A stretch of 64,000 bases of DNA from positions 66,989-130,988 of the forward strand of contig CAJUMZ010000006.1 in NCBI GenBank assembly GCA_910587665.1, given 5' to 3'. This DNA is from an uncultured Muribaculum sp. (GTDB lineage: Bacteria; Bacteroidota; Bacteroidia; Bacteroidales; Muribaculaceae). Under the pieces are notes generated by a model. That model was not told where the DNA came from, ran no database searches, and saw only the letters and a list, made by a program, of their open reading frames with translations. Positions 44,445 through 54,387 of the stretch are shown here, in pieces; the stretch's first letter is position 1; every line of letters starts with the position of its first letter. The translations under genes and the position numbers were made by a program.

Positions 44445-45744
44445 GCTTGCGCCAGAATTTACGAAGTTTAAAGAATGGCTTGTCTTCATTGTCCTTAGCA
44501 ATAAGAAGCCACATAGGATCATCAAAATCTCCGTCGACCAATTCAAGTTCCCTCAGACGGAAAGATGGTTTATAATGCTTTATGTCATACAGACGATAAC
44601 CCAGCTTGTCATACGTCTTTTTAGCCATCATAACGGTATATACGCGATGGATCTCGCTCATCAACAGTCCTGAAAGTTCACCATTGGCGTGCATGCTTTT
44701 AAGCTGACCCTGACTGAACCATCCTCCCGACAGCCTGGAGTTGTCAACCTCCATTCTCGAAGGTATGACACAAAGATAGTGGAATATATTACTGTCAGCA
44801 TGATTGTTGGAGTTTTCATACAGGAACTTGATGTCAACATTTCCGTTGATTCCCGACAACAGTGAGAAATTTATCGCCGCATCATAAGGAGTCATGCGCT
44901 CGCGATATGGTATGTGCATCATAGCCGGAGTATCGGCAAATTTGCCATCCTCACCCTCCTTTTTAAGATACACATAATCGTCACATACAAGAATATAGCG
45001 CAAAATGGTCGTAAGCTCCGCAGATGAAGCATCACCCACAACATTCTCACGATAGAATATATACAGACGGAAATATCTCATTGCAAGGTAAAGCAACGAC
45101 AGCACATAAAGCACGACCGGCAGACCTATGTAATAATATTTGTCGGAAGGATTCATGTTGACATTGTTGTAGGTTGTCACGTAGTATATCCAAGTATACA
45201 CCATAACAATAAGGTACATCAATATCAGTAATCGCAACTGATAACGGGTCTCGATGTCAAACACCTTTCCAAGGAATCCACGCTCATGAGGAGTACCATG
45301 CTCAACAGTACACATATGGCAGAACGATATGCGGTGGCGCATCACGTAGCCCCAAATCGATATAATGCTCGCCACCGGTGCGAGTACGAGAATGGTTATA
45401 TAGGGGATATTCTTGTTGGCGCGACCGAGCAGGTATTCCTGTGGATCGATAAATTTCATGTAATATAGATTGATGGCAACCATTACCGCAGCCGTAACAA
45501 GCAGGATACGCACGGTAATATAAGGCAGTATGTTGCACACTTGAGAATCAGATTCACGCATGGCGGCAATACGCCACGTCAGTAAAAGCGCAAATCCAAT
45601 CACAAAAGCCGGTAGCCAAAGTTTGGTTACAAACAGCCCAAGGAGCACTGTCAACGCAAGCGACCCGGCTGAAAGAGCCCAGTTTATCCACAGACTGTCA
45701 ATGCTCTTTAATGTAAGTCGATTTCGTAGTTTACTCATGGTCAT
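44425..45744 (-). CDS. Multi-pass membrane protein of unknown function
   Basis: A 439-residue protein with about six membrane segments in the first 230 residues (near 20-38, 42-58, 75-95, 112-132, 170-190, 208-228) and a soluble C-terminal region of about 200 residues. A CxxC pair (FCHMC, about 142-145) sits in the loop after the fourth segment. The soluble part has no motif I recognise. The start overlaps the DPP IV stop codon (ATGA, 45741-45744), and the end overlaps miaA, so the three genes are tightly coupled. A membrane-associated role linked to DPP IV is possible but unproved. Confidence 0.75.
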   Translation of the reverse strand: MTMSKLRNRLTLKSIDSLWINWALSAGSLALTVLLGLFVTKLWLPAFVIGFALLLTWRIAAMRESDSQVCNILPYITVRILLVTAAVMVAINLYYMKFIDPQEYLLGRANKNIPYITILVLAPVASIISIWGYVMRHRISFCHMCTVEHGTPHERGFLGKVFDIETRYQLRLLILMYLIVMVYTWIYYVTTYNNVNMNPSDKYYYIGLPVVLYVLSLLYLAMRYFRLYIFYRENVVGDASSAELTTILRYILVCDDYVYLKKEGEDGKFADTPAMMHIPYRERMTPYDAAINFSLLSGINGNVDIKFLYENSNNHADSNIFHYLCVIPSRMEVDNSRLSGGWFSQGQLKSMHANGELSGLLMSEIHRVYTVMMAKKTYDKLGYRLYDIKHYKPSFRLRELELVDGDFDDPMWLLIAKDNEDKPFFKLRKFWRKHVRGYE

Positions 45745-47912
45745 TTCAAATTCCGATTAAAGAAGTCAAGCATATTAAGATATACGAGCGAACGTGCGCC
45801 ACAACCGTATATCGAATGGTTCATATTGGGAAATAGCAGCATGTCACATAATTTTCCCTGCGACTGCAGAGCGGAAACATACTGCATCGTGTTCATCAGG
45901 TGAACATTGTCGTCAGCCGTACCGTGCATAATAAGCAAAGGAGTCATGATGCGGTCGACATAAGATATCGGCGCGCTTTCACGATATCCCTCCTCGTTTT
46001 CTCTCGGCGTAAGCATGTATCGCTCGGCATATACGGAGTCATAGTAACGCCAGTCGGTAACCGGGGCAACAGCGACAGCGGCATCATAGCCGTATTGTGA
46101 CGCGGCGAGAAGCGATTCATATCCACCATAACTCCAGCCATAAATGCCTACTTTCGACACATATGGCAATGACCCGGCATATTTGGCTGCTGCAATCTGG
46201 TCAATTGTCTCATAATGTCCGAGGTTGCGGTATACGACATTCTTGAACTCCTTTCCCCTGCCGCCGGTACCGCGCCCGTCAACAGTCATCACAATATAAC
46301 CCTGCGACACGAAGAAATAGTCCCAGTCCATGCGCCAGCGGTCAAGCACCTCCTGCGATCCGGGACCGCTGTACTGCGACATTATCACAGGATATTTGCG
46401 TGACGGATTGAAATCGGCAGGCTTAAGTACGGAGCCGTTAAGCGTGTAGCCGTCGGAGCTGATTGTAAAAAATTCCTTTACGGGAAGTGAGCCATAGCGT
46501 GAACGATATTCGGAATTGTCCTCAAGCACACGCAGACGCTTGCCCGACGCAGCATAAAGAGTAAACACCGTAGGGGTGGTGACATTATTATAGGCAATCG
46601 TATAATAAGCCATATCAGGCGAGCATAAGAGTGATGTTGACCCATGCTCTTCGCCGATCACCGACACTTTCCCTTTGGCATCAATACGGTTTACAACCCT
46701 GTTGACCGGACCGGAAAAGGTCGATTGGCAATAGTGCGATGCCGTGGCGGCATCATAACCGTAATATTCGGTAACATCATAGTCGCCGGAAGTGATCTGA
46801 CGCATCTGAGAGCCAGAATAGCTGTACTGATACAGATGGTTGTAACCCGATTTTTCCGACATCACGATAAAGAAATCATCGTAAAACCGTGTGCCTTCCC
46901 ATGCAAGCGGATCAATCCATCCGGTATTGTTCTCGTCGACATAAAGCGACTTGCTGACAGTGGATTTTGGATTGATGACATACATTTCCATACGATTCTG
47001 CGAGCGGTTGAGAGTAGTGGCGACAAGACGCTCGGGAGTGCCGGCATAAGCGATACGCGGCATATATTCGATCTGTGAATCGCTGAATGTAATGTCTTTA
47101 GTCTTTCTGTTGTCCACGTCATAGCTGTGAAGGGTCACAATCGAATTCGGCTCTCCAGCCACAGGATATTTATAGCTGTAACTACCGGGATAAAGCTCAT
47201 ACTGATCTTTCGGCTCACATGTGCCCTGATACAGAGGGAATGAATAAAGAGGCACATCTGTCTCGTTGTATTTCAGATAACACAACGTAAGATTGTCAGG
47301 CGACCACGCCATGGAGCATGTCGTGTCAAACTCCTCCTCGTAAACCCAATCGGGTACACCGTTGATAACGCGGTTGCTCTTTCCGTCACCGGTCACCGCC
47401 ACCTCGGTATTGTAGTCAAGTTTACGTATATAGATATTGTTGTCGGAAACAAATGCAATCATTCTTCCATCGGGGGACCACACCGGAGATTGCTGCTCCG
47501 GATGCTCCACACTAAGGGGTTTCAATACGTTATGACGCACTTCATATACATAATATTTTGCCTTGAACGAACGGCGATATACAGGCTTCTTGCCGGCATA
47601 TATGAGTATGTGGGACTCATCCGGGCTCAGTATGTATCCCTCGATAGACTTAACCTGATTTTCACGTGTCGACGCCACATCAATCACCGTAGCGATTTCC
47701 TCGCCCGACTTTATGTCATACTTTACAAGGCGCGTACCGTCATCGGCAAGCTGCATGTAGCTTTTGCCGTCGTTAAGATAAGTCATCACACCTGGCGATG
47801 CAACTGTATTTTCAGGGTATACGTATGGGGATATATCATCGGCCCTTACCGCCTTTGACTCAACTGCGGGAAACAATGCCGCAATAATCAATATATCATA
47901 TTTCAATTTCAT
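45741..47912 (-). CDS. Dipeptidyl peptidase IV, S9B family
   Basis: A 723-residue exported serine peptidase (signal about 1-22). An N-terminal eight-bladed propeller contains the substrate-anchoring Glu motif DWVYEEEF. The C-terminal alpha/beta-hydrolase has the catalytic triad: S594 (GWSYGG), D668 in ADDNVH and H699 (NMNHSIYG). It removes Xaa-Pro (or Xaa-Ala) dipeptides from the N terminus of peptides in the periplasm or at the surface, a common step of peptide use in Bacteroidales. It lies 24 bp after the coiled-coil gene and overlaps the next gene by 4 bp. Confidence 0.95.
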   Translation of the reverse strand: MKLKYDILIIAALFPAVESKAVRADDISPYVYPENTVASPGVMTYLNDGKSYMQLADDGTRLVKYDIKSGEEIATVIDVASTRENQVKSIEGYILSPDESHILIYAGKKPVYRRSFKAKYYVYEVRHNVLKPLSVEHPEQQSPVWSPDGRMIAFVSDNNIYIRKLDYNTEVAVTGDGKSNRVINGVPDWVYEEEFDTTCSMAWSPDNLTLCYLKYNETDVPLYSFPLYQGTCEPKDQYELYPGSYSYKYPVAGEPNSIVTLHSYDVDNRKTKDITFSDSQIEYMPRIAYAGTPERLVATTLNRSQNRMEMYVINPKSTVSKSLYVDENNTGWIDPLAWEGTRFYDDFFIVMSEKSGYNHLYQYSYSGSQMRQITSGDYDVTEYYGYDAATASHYCQSTFSGPVNRVVNRIDAKGKVSVIGEEHGSTSLLCSPDMAYYTIAYNNVTTPTVFTLYAASGKRLRVLEDNSEYRSRYGSLPVKEFFTISSDGYTLNGSVLKPADFNPSRKYPVIMSQYSGPGSQEVLDRWRMDWDYFFVSQGYIVMTVDGRGTGGRGKEFKNVVYRNLGHYETIDQIAAAKYAGSLPYVSKVGIYGWSYGGYESLLAASQYGYDAAVAVAPVTDWRYYDSVYAERYMLTPRENEEGYRESAPISYVDRIMTPLLIMHGTADDNVHLMNTMQYVSALQSQGKLCDMLLFPNMNHSIYGCGARSLVYLNMLDFFNRNLK

Positions 47913-47936
47913 TGCTGAAAGTCTTAATTTCGAATT

Positions 47937-49334
47937 TTAAAATAATGACATCTGTGCCGCATTGTCAGGCGCAGGCTTCCGTGGAGGTTCCTGATAGCCG
48001 AAGTCGGCATCAGAGGCTATCCCGGTGGTTTTAGCCACCATACCTTCCGGAGGCGTGGCGATCAACCATTCGGTACTGTCAAGAGTCTCGTCGATAGCCG
48101 ATATCTTCGGCACTGATTTCTTAGCGCCTCTTTTTCTCTTCGGTTTTTCAGTCACAACAGGGTCAACAGCCGGCTCTTTCAATTGTTCACACACGCTATT
48201 AAGTTCTTTTTCCACTGCAGCGCGGCTATGCACGCTCTCTTCAAGCGACTCCTTAAGGTTGGCAATCTCTTTTTCAAGTGACATCACCTTAACGTCCAAT
48301 GACTCTTTCTGCTCCTTAAGTGCCTTTATTTTATCATCGCGCCTTGAAAGGACATCTTCCACCTTGACCATCTTGTCGATCATCTCCTGCTTTACTTCCT
48401 CAAGCAAAGAATTGGCTTCTTCAAGTTCAGCGGCAAGAGCCTTCACCCGGGATTCCGATTCATCATATTTCAATTGCAATTCATCTCTTACCGCTACAGC
48501 ATCGTCAAGTTCTTTCCTTGATGTAGCACTTGAATTGCGTATATCACTCAACATCTTGTCAGACATAGCCATCTTCGTCTTGTAAAGCTCGGCATTTTCA
48601 AGCACCTCAGCGTTAAGGCGCTCAATCTCGGCGTGTAATTTTTCATTTTCAGCCGATGTGTCTTCCAGGCGAGTACGCATGACCGCAATATCCTCAATCG
48701 ATACGCCCGCACCAGCAGCAGCATCGGCCTCATGCACACCTACGACTTTCAATTTGTTGACAAGGCTTTTGTTTTCAAGGATAAACTGCTCCTTCTCCGC
48801 CTCAAGCGACAATACCCGTTGCTCAAGTTCACGCACCTTATCGGATAGGGCGCGCTTCTGCCTGTCGGCACTGAGCTGACGCTGCTTAAGCTCATCCTCT
48901 TTCTCCTGATTTTTCTTACATCTCTCCTGCAGACCGCTTATCTCGTCATGAAATTTCTTTGTCTCACTCCTCGACTTGACCATAAGGGCCTCCTCCATGT
49001 CGCTGTGACACCGTTCAAGATATTCCTTGAAAGAATCGCCGAGAACATCATACAGGTAGCGACGCTGCGCGTCTCGGTCAAGGCACTGCTTTACAAATTC
49101 AGGCTGCGCGTTGTTAAACACCTCAAGTATCTCGTCAAAAAAGGTCATAGGGAAAGACTCTGTACCGGAACTTTCCTCCTTTATTGCTGCCCCATTTCCT
49201 GTGACGGGAGGTGTTATAACGACATCCTGCTGTCTCCTGTAAGGAGTCACAAGCGCCGATGGTGCATCATCTTCAAAGTCATCTTCTTCGTGACCGAAGC
49301 CGAATGCCCTTAATACTGATTTAAAAAATGACAT
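47937..49334 (-). CDS. Long coiled-coil protein with C-terminal clamp-like motif
   Basis: A 465-residue cytosolic protein of no named family that I recognise. A short N-terminal globular part (1-100) is followed by a long coiled coil (about 105-375, heptads rich in Glu, Lys, Leu), a basic patch (KPKRKRGAKKS, about 393-403) and a disordered tail ending in QMSLF (461-465). That end matches the QL[SD]LF-type motif used to bind the DNA sliding clamp and is close to QMSLL of E. coli MutS. The gene is between the PEP-synthase-like and DPP IV genes (42 and 24 bp gaps). Function unknown. Confidence 0.75.
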   Translation of the reverse strand: MSFFKSVLRAFGFGHEEDDFEDDAPSALVTPYRRQQDVVITPPVTGNGAAIKEESSGTESFPMTFFDEILEVFNNAQPEFVKQCLDRDAQRRYLYDVLGDSFKEYLERCHSDMEEALMVKSRSETKKFHDEISGLQERCKKNQEKEDELKQRQLSADRQKRALSDKVRELEQRVLSLEAEKEQFILENKSLVNKLKVVGVHEADAAAGAGVSIEDIAVMRTRLEDTSAENEKLHAEIERLNAEVLENAELYKTKMAMSDKMLSDIRNSSATSRKELDDAVAVRDELQLKYDESESRVKALAAELEEANSLLEEVKQEMIDKMVKVEDVLSRRDDKIKALKEQKESLDVKVMSLEKEIANLKESLEESVHSRAAVEKELNSVCEQLKEPAVDPVVTEKPKRKRGAKKSVPKISAIDETLDSTEWLIATPPEGMVAKTTGIASDADFGYQEPPRKPAPDNAAQMSLF

Positions 49335-49376
49335 GTCAAGTCTATTATTCCATTACAAAAAAGTGACCGGCACTCA

Positions 49377-52334
49377 CTACGGCTTAACAACCACCCCGAC
49401 TCCTTTTCTGCCGTTGATACCGATTGTAAGAGGAGCGTCAAACCGCACTATCCTCAGAAAGTCGCTCTCGTATTCAGCAGGGAGGCTGTCAAGGTATCCC
49501 ACATCATAAATACCGTCGTTTGACGCCGGATTTATAGTGAAATACCCCACACCGAAAGATGTCAGGTTTTGAAAGAAATGAGTGCCCTGACTCGGCTCGA
49601 TACGATAGTTGCTAAGCGACGACTCCACTATCAGGCGTGCCGACGATATATGCGGCCATTTGACCGGAATACCGAGAGCCGTGTCGCTCGAACCCCATCG
49701 CCCGGGGCCTATCAGCACGTAACCTTCGTTACGCTCCGTAAAGTTACGATTTATTTTTTCAATTTCCCTTGCAATTAAGGAATTATTTGACGAAGAGAAA
49801 TTTTCGGGGCGCACATATATCACCGTACTGACATTTTCAATGTTGCCGTGACCCAACGCCGTGTTACTGCGCAGAAGCACCTTGTCATCAGGGAGAGAGA
49901 GCACACTATCATCCACGAGATCCTTTCGTTCGACTATCGGGCGTATCTGAAGCCAGTAAAGTGTGCCTTTACCCTTGTCGGTTATGTCAAGGACTCCGGC
50001 AAATTCAATCTCAACCGGTCGGCCCATCTCCTCCTGACCCTTGGAGAGCATAAAGTCGGTAATTCCGGCAAGCGGGAACACACCGTGTTGGAGTATATTG
50101 GCAAATGTCACCACTCTCCTGCCCTCTCCTTCGTCACAGTCGCGGATGATCTGGTCGCGGAAATCATAGGTCGACACCAGATAGCGCAACGCACCCGTCG
50201 CGGCAATATCCTGAATACGAAGCTTGGCTATGTTGAAGCTGTCATCAACCTTGAAGTCCTCTTCAACCCCACGCTTCATGTCGAGGGCATAGAAGCGGGT
50301 CTGGGTATCACGTAGCGCAAGGTCAAGCGTGGATGTCTGAAGCACCTTGTCGGCGTGGCGCGGTGAAAACCTCAGGCTCAGACCGCCGTCTACGATATAT
50401 TTTCCAAGTCCTACGGCGACCTCCACAACTCCATCCTCAGGCTCCTCGTCATTTATCGGGTAATAGTTGAGCGAACGTCCCACCCCGGAAAACGATGGGA
50501 AATAGTAATCACCCACCTGCTTTCCGACTACCTCCTGAATGATCACCGCCATCTTTTCCTGGTCTATGACATTGCTTGTAGCCGTCATGTACGCCTTACT
50601 GTCGGCATAGAACACCGAGGCATATACGCTTTTTATCGCGTCGCTCAACATTGCAAGCATCTCATAACGGTCCTCGACATGTGGGATCATGTATGTCGAG
50701 TATATGCCGGCAAAAGGCTGGTAGTGGGAATCCTCCAGAAGGCTCGAACTGCGGATGGCAAGCGGCTTGTCAACCACTTCGAAAAGAGCGAAGAAATCCT
50801 CAATCAGACGCTCCGGAAGCCTTGCCTGAAGGAAATATTTCAGGATCACCTCATCGCTCTGATCCGACAATGCCACCGGATAGAGATTGTTGGTTTCCAT
50901 AAACTCGTCGAAGATATCGGTACAGATCACCACTGTACGCGGTATAGTCACGGTAACTCCGTCGAAATTGTCACATATAGGATTTTTCTTTATAATTGAG
51001 TCGATAAACGCAAGACCCCTACCCTTTCCGCCAAGGGAGCCTTGTCCGATACGGGCGAAGTTGGAATAATGGTCAAACCTGTCTTTTCGGAAAATAGCCA
51101 CGACACCGCGATTTTTCATCTTGCGGTATTTCACTATCAGGTCAAAAAACAGTTGCCTTACCGCAGGTGCCTCCTCGATATTCTTGAACCGGTGGCTCTT
51201 GATCACTTCAGCGATTGGAAACAACGCACGCGAATAAAGCCACCGCGATATATCATTATATGAGGCATGATAGAATAGCGACTTAGCCGGTATGTCAAAA
51301 ATATGCCGTTGCAGATCCTTAAGGTCATGTATGCGCAACAATTCCTTTCCTGTTTCCGGATCGCGTATCACAAAATCGCCGAATCCGAAATCCTTACGTA
51401 TCGCATCACCGAGATCGACCGGAAATTTTTTTGAGTTTTTGTCAATAAACACTCCTCCAAACGACTTTACCTTAGTCGCATTCTCTTCTTCCGACGATTC
51501 CATTATAATCGGGAGATAAGGATCCTTTTCACGCAGATAGGCGGCAAGCTTAAGCCCCGCATGGGGATCCTTTACCCCTTCATGCTTAAACGACACGTCG
51601 GAAATGACTCCAAGCACATTTTTACCATAACGGTCGTATAACTCTACAGCCTCTTCATAGTCGCGGGCAAGCATCACCTTAGCGCGTCCGCGCATGCGCA
51701 GCATCTGTTCATGTTCATTCAGTGCCTCGGTAGAGAATATCAACGACTGTTTCAACAGGAACTTGTAGATGATAGGCAACACGGATGAATAAAATCTTAC
51801 CGAGTCCTCGACAAGCAATATCATCTGAACCCCGACCCCGTTGATGTCATTGTCGGCATTCATCTTGTCTTCAAGAAGCTTGATTATAGCAAGAAGCAAG
51901 TCGACATTTCCAAGCCAGCTGAACACATAGTCGACTGCCGTAAGGTCTTCCTTGGCAAGACGCCGCGACACCTCCTTTGAAAATGGAGTCAACACCACGA
52001 TGGGCGTGTCAGGATACAGAGCCTTTATATTCTTTGCTCCGATAAACGTCTCGCTGAGGTCGATACCGGGCATCATTATGATAAGGTCAAAACGCTTTTC
52101 CTTGAGCAATTCAAGCGCTTCATCCGGGCGCGACACACGGGTGACACGCGGCGGTGAACTCAGGTTGAGAGCCACATATTCGAAATAGAGCTGCTCCTCA
52201 ACCCTGCCATCCTCCTCCATCATGAAAGCGTCGTAAGGCGACGCCACCAGCAATACATTGAAGATACGCCGCTGCATCAGATTTTGAAAAGCGGTGTCTT
52301 TCAGATATAATTGGCTTAAACTTTCCTCGTTCAT
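49377..52334 (-). CDS. PEP-synthase-like protein with two receiver-type domains
   Basis: A 985-residue cytosolic protein. Residues 24-155 are a receiver-like fold that lacks the phospho-acceptor (LIIMMPG, no Asp). Residues 170-312 form a second receiver with E176/D177, D246 (VISDVSF), S280 and K299, so it may be phosphorylated. From about 425 to 800 it has the ATP-grasp domain of PEP synthase/PPDK (GQGSLGGKGRGLAFI at 430-444, AIRSSSLLED at 526-535). No swivelling phosphohistidine domain and no PEP-binding barrel follow; the last 150 residues are different (LIGPGRWGSSD). It is thus unlikely to be a true PEP synthase. It heads a six-gene cluster. Confidence 0.85.
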   Translation of the reverse strand: MNEESLSQLYLKDTAFQNLMQRRIFNVLLVASPYDAFMMEEDGRVEEQLYFEYVALNLSSPPRVTRVSRPDEALELLKEKRFDLIIMMPGIDLSETFIGAKNIKALYPDTPIVVLTPFSKEVSRRLAKEDLTAVDYVFSWLGNVDLLLAIIKLLEDKMNADNDINGVGVQMILLVEDSVRFYSSVLPIIYKFLLKQSLIFSTEALNEHEQMLRMRGRAKVMLARDYEEAVELYDRYGKNVLGVISDVSFKHEGVKDPHAGLKLAAYLREKDPYLPIIMESSEEENATKVKSFGGVFIDKNSKKFPVDLGDAIRKDFGFGDFVIRDPETGKELLRIHDLKDLQRHIFDIPAKSLFYHASYNDISRWLYSRALFPIAEVIKSHRFKNIEEAPAVRQLFFDLIVKYRKMKNRGVVAIFRKDRFDHYSNFARIGQGSLGGKGRGLAFIDSIIKKNPICDNFDGVTVTIPRTVVICTDIFDEFMETNNLYPVALSDQSDEVILKYFLQARLPERLIEDFFALFEVVDKPLAIRSSSLLEDSHYQPFAGIYSTYMIPHVEDRYEMLAMLSDAIKSVYASVFYADSKAYMTATSNVIDQEKMAVIIQEVVGKQVGDYYFPSFSGVGRSLNYYPINDEEPEDGVVEVAVGLGKYIVDGGLSLRFSPRHADKVLQTSTLDLALRDTQTRFYALDMKRGVEEDFKVDDSFNIAKLRIQDIAATGALRYLVSTYDFRDQIIRDCDEGEGRRVVTFANILQHGVFPLAGITDFMLSKGQEEMGRPVEIEFAGVLDITDKGKGTLYWLQIRPIVERKDLVDDSVLSLPDDKVLLRSNTALGHGNIENVSTVIYVRPENFSSSNNSLIAREIEKINRNFTERNEGYVLIGPGRWGSSDTALGIPVKWPHISSARLIVESSLSNYRIEPSQGTHFFQNLTSFGVGYFTINPASNDGIYDVGYLDSLPAEYESDFLRIVRFDAPLTIGINGRKGVGVVVKP

Positions 52335-52353
52335 GGTCAGCAGAAATGTAATA

Positions 52354-52391
52354 ATGTAACAAAATTACATCATTTTTTCCGATACCGCAAA
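52354..52391 (-). promoter_or_regulatory. Promoter with palindrome, PEP-synthase-like cluster
   Basis: Reverse strand TTTG (52388-52391) and TAATTTTG (52360-52367) are spaced by exactly 20 bp. A perfect 6-bp inverted repeat, ATGTAA (52354-52359) and TTACAT (52365-52370), brackets the -7 box, as an operator would. Confidence 0.65.
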
Positions 52392-52428
52392 ACGATGCCT
52401 TACATTCGGGGAAATTAACCGGTAAAAT

Positions 52429-54387
52429 TCATCGGCGGATTATGCGCCGGGAAGTGTTGGTGTTGATTATCAGCGGCACATTCTCAACGGTGACGCTACT
52501 TGTGTCAAGACCGAGCGCACGCTCGTCGCTAAGCCCCATATGACGCAGGAATCCATACATTGACATTACCATGCGGCATGACGCCGGACAATTGCTTGAG
52601 GCTGAAAAAAGGCGGTGAATTATGATAAACCGGAAATCGCCTGGAATACCATGCTCCCGCAATGACGGGTAGCGGCTTGTAAGGTCGATATCACCCGAAG
52701 CCACAAGATCCTCGACAATCTGACGCAGATATACGCTCACCTGCGGCTGTATGCGGAAACCGATAGTGATGTCGACGCTTATCAGTGTATGCGGTATCAA
52801 TATACGGCTGCTGTATTCAAGTGTCTCCGGGGCATCATCGTAGTGAACGCGTATCACCCAATAATGGTCGGCACGCTTGGGATGCTTGTTTATGATTGAA
52901 TAAAGCAATTTGCTCTCCACCTTTTCCGGCGACTCCGACTTGCTTATGTACACTACATTTGAAGCATATTTAGGTATCTCGCGGTCGTTGCAGATATCAC
53001 GGATTATGTCGAGATAGCTGTCAAAATCGCGATACTCTATATAGCTGTTACGTATGTTGCGTGCACGACGCCACACAAGCATCACGCCACACACAATACC
53101 TGCAAGGAGCAGCGTGTACCAGCCGCCGTGCATGAATTTAAACATGTTTGACACCAGAAATACCGATTCCAGGATAAGGAACGACACCATGAACAGCGTT
53201 ACAATCCACTTGGCAACACCCTTGTGGCGGAGATAAAACCCGAGGAGCACCGTAGTCATCAGCATAGTGATTGTTATAGCAAGTCCATAAGCGGCTTCCA
53301 TTGCCGAAGATGTACGGAACAGGAGCACCGTGACTATACATCCCACATAAAGGAATGTATTGACAAGCGGTATATAGAGCTGCCCCTTCAGAGCCGACGG
53401 ATATTTCACTTTGAGACGAGGCCAGAAATCAAGTCCCATCGCTTCGCTGAAGATCGTAAACGAACCGCTCAGCAAAGCCTGACTGGCTATGATCGCAGCT
53501 CCAGTCGACATCAGAATACCGGGGACAAGAAATCCGGCAGGCATGATTGCGTAAAACGGGTTAACTCCGGCAGCCGCAGGAGTTGAGGCAATAAGCCATG
53601 CCCCTTGACCAAGATAATTAAGAATGAGCATTATCTTGACAAAAATCCAGCTATAGGTGATATTCATTCTACCGCAATGACCAAGATCGGAATAAAGTGC
53701 TTCAGCGCCGGTTGTACACAAAAACACGGCCCCGAGAATCAAAAACCAGAAAGGATAATCAACAAGCACCTTAACAGCGTAATACGGATTGAACGCCTTG
53801 AGTATCGACGGCGCGTCGCCTATGTGCATCGAACCTAATACACCGAGCATGAGAAACCACAGCAACATGAACGGTCCAAACCAACGCCCGATAGCCTTGG
53901 TGCCGAGCTGCTGTACAAAAAATATCGCAGTTATTATAACAATCACGATAGGCACAACCGGAGCCGACTGATCAAGCACCGTCACCCCCTCTATCGCCGA
54001 AGTAACCGTCACCGCCGGAGTGATCACGCCGTCGGCAATCAAAGTGCTCGCCCCTATCGCTGCCGGAATGTAAAGCCATTTACGTGGCAACCGCTTTACC
54101 AGCGAATACAAGGCGAGTATGCCGCCCTCACCCTTGTTATCGGCTCGCAACGCTATTACGACATATTTCAATGTTGTCTGCAAGGTAAGTGTCCATATTA
54201 TACATGACACCGCACCGATTATGTAGTCGGCATTGTAATTGCCGTTAACACCGGTTATCGCCTTCATAACATATAGAGGCGAAGTGCCTATGTCGCCGAA
54301 TACTATGCCGATGGTGACAAGAAGCGCCATGGCTGTCACCTTATGAACTGACGATGATGATATTCCTTGTACTTTTCCTTCTGTCAT
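52429..54387 (-). CDS. kup: Potassium uptake protein, Kup/KUP family
   Basis: A 652-residue inner-membrane K+ transporter. The N-terminal family motif GDIGTSPLYVMKAI, then GALYSLVKRL-type (ILALYSLVKRLP), WILTLQ-like (IWTLTLQTTLKY) and LGEGGI-type (DNKGEGGILALY) blocks are seen over about 12 membrane helices, with a soluble C-terminal domain of about 200 residues. The frame extends to a TTG at 54438, but that stretch forms a terminator-like hairpin; ATG 54387 (MTEGKVQG) is the likely start. It lies 78 bp after the PRiA4-like gene. Confidence 0.93.
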   Translation of the reverse strand: MTEGKVQGISSSSVHKVTAMALLVTIGIVFGDIGTSPLYVMKAITGVNGNYNADYIIGAVSCIIWTLTLQTTLKYVVIALRADNKGEGGILALYSLVKRLPRKWLYIPAAIGASTLIADGVITPAVTVTSAIEGVTVLDQSAPVVPIVIVIITAIFFVQQLGTKAIGRWFGPFMLLWFLMLGVLGSMHIGDAPSILKAFNPYYAVKVLVDYPFWFLILGAVFLCTTGAEALYSDLGHCGRMNITYSWIFVKIMLILNYLGQGAWLIASTPAAAGVNPFYAIMPAGFLVPGILMSTGAAIIASQALLSGSFTIFSEAMGLDFWPRLKVKYPSALKGQLYIPLVNTFLYVGCIVTVLLFRTSSAMEAAYGLAITITMLMTTVLLGFYLRHKGVAKWIVTLFMVSFLILESVFLVSNMFKFMHGGWYTLLLAGIVCGVMLVWRRARNIRNSYIEYRDFDSYLDIIRDICNDREIPKYASNVVYISKSESPEKVESKLLYSIINKHPKRADHYWVIRVHYDDAPETLEYSSRILIPHTLISVDITIGFRIQPQVSVYLRQIVEDLVASGDIDLTSRYPSLREHGIPGDFRFIIIHRLFSASSNCPASCRMVMSMYGFLRHMGLSDERALGLDTSSVTVENVPLIINTNTSRRIIRR

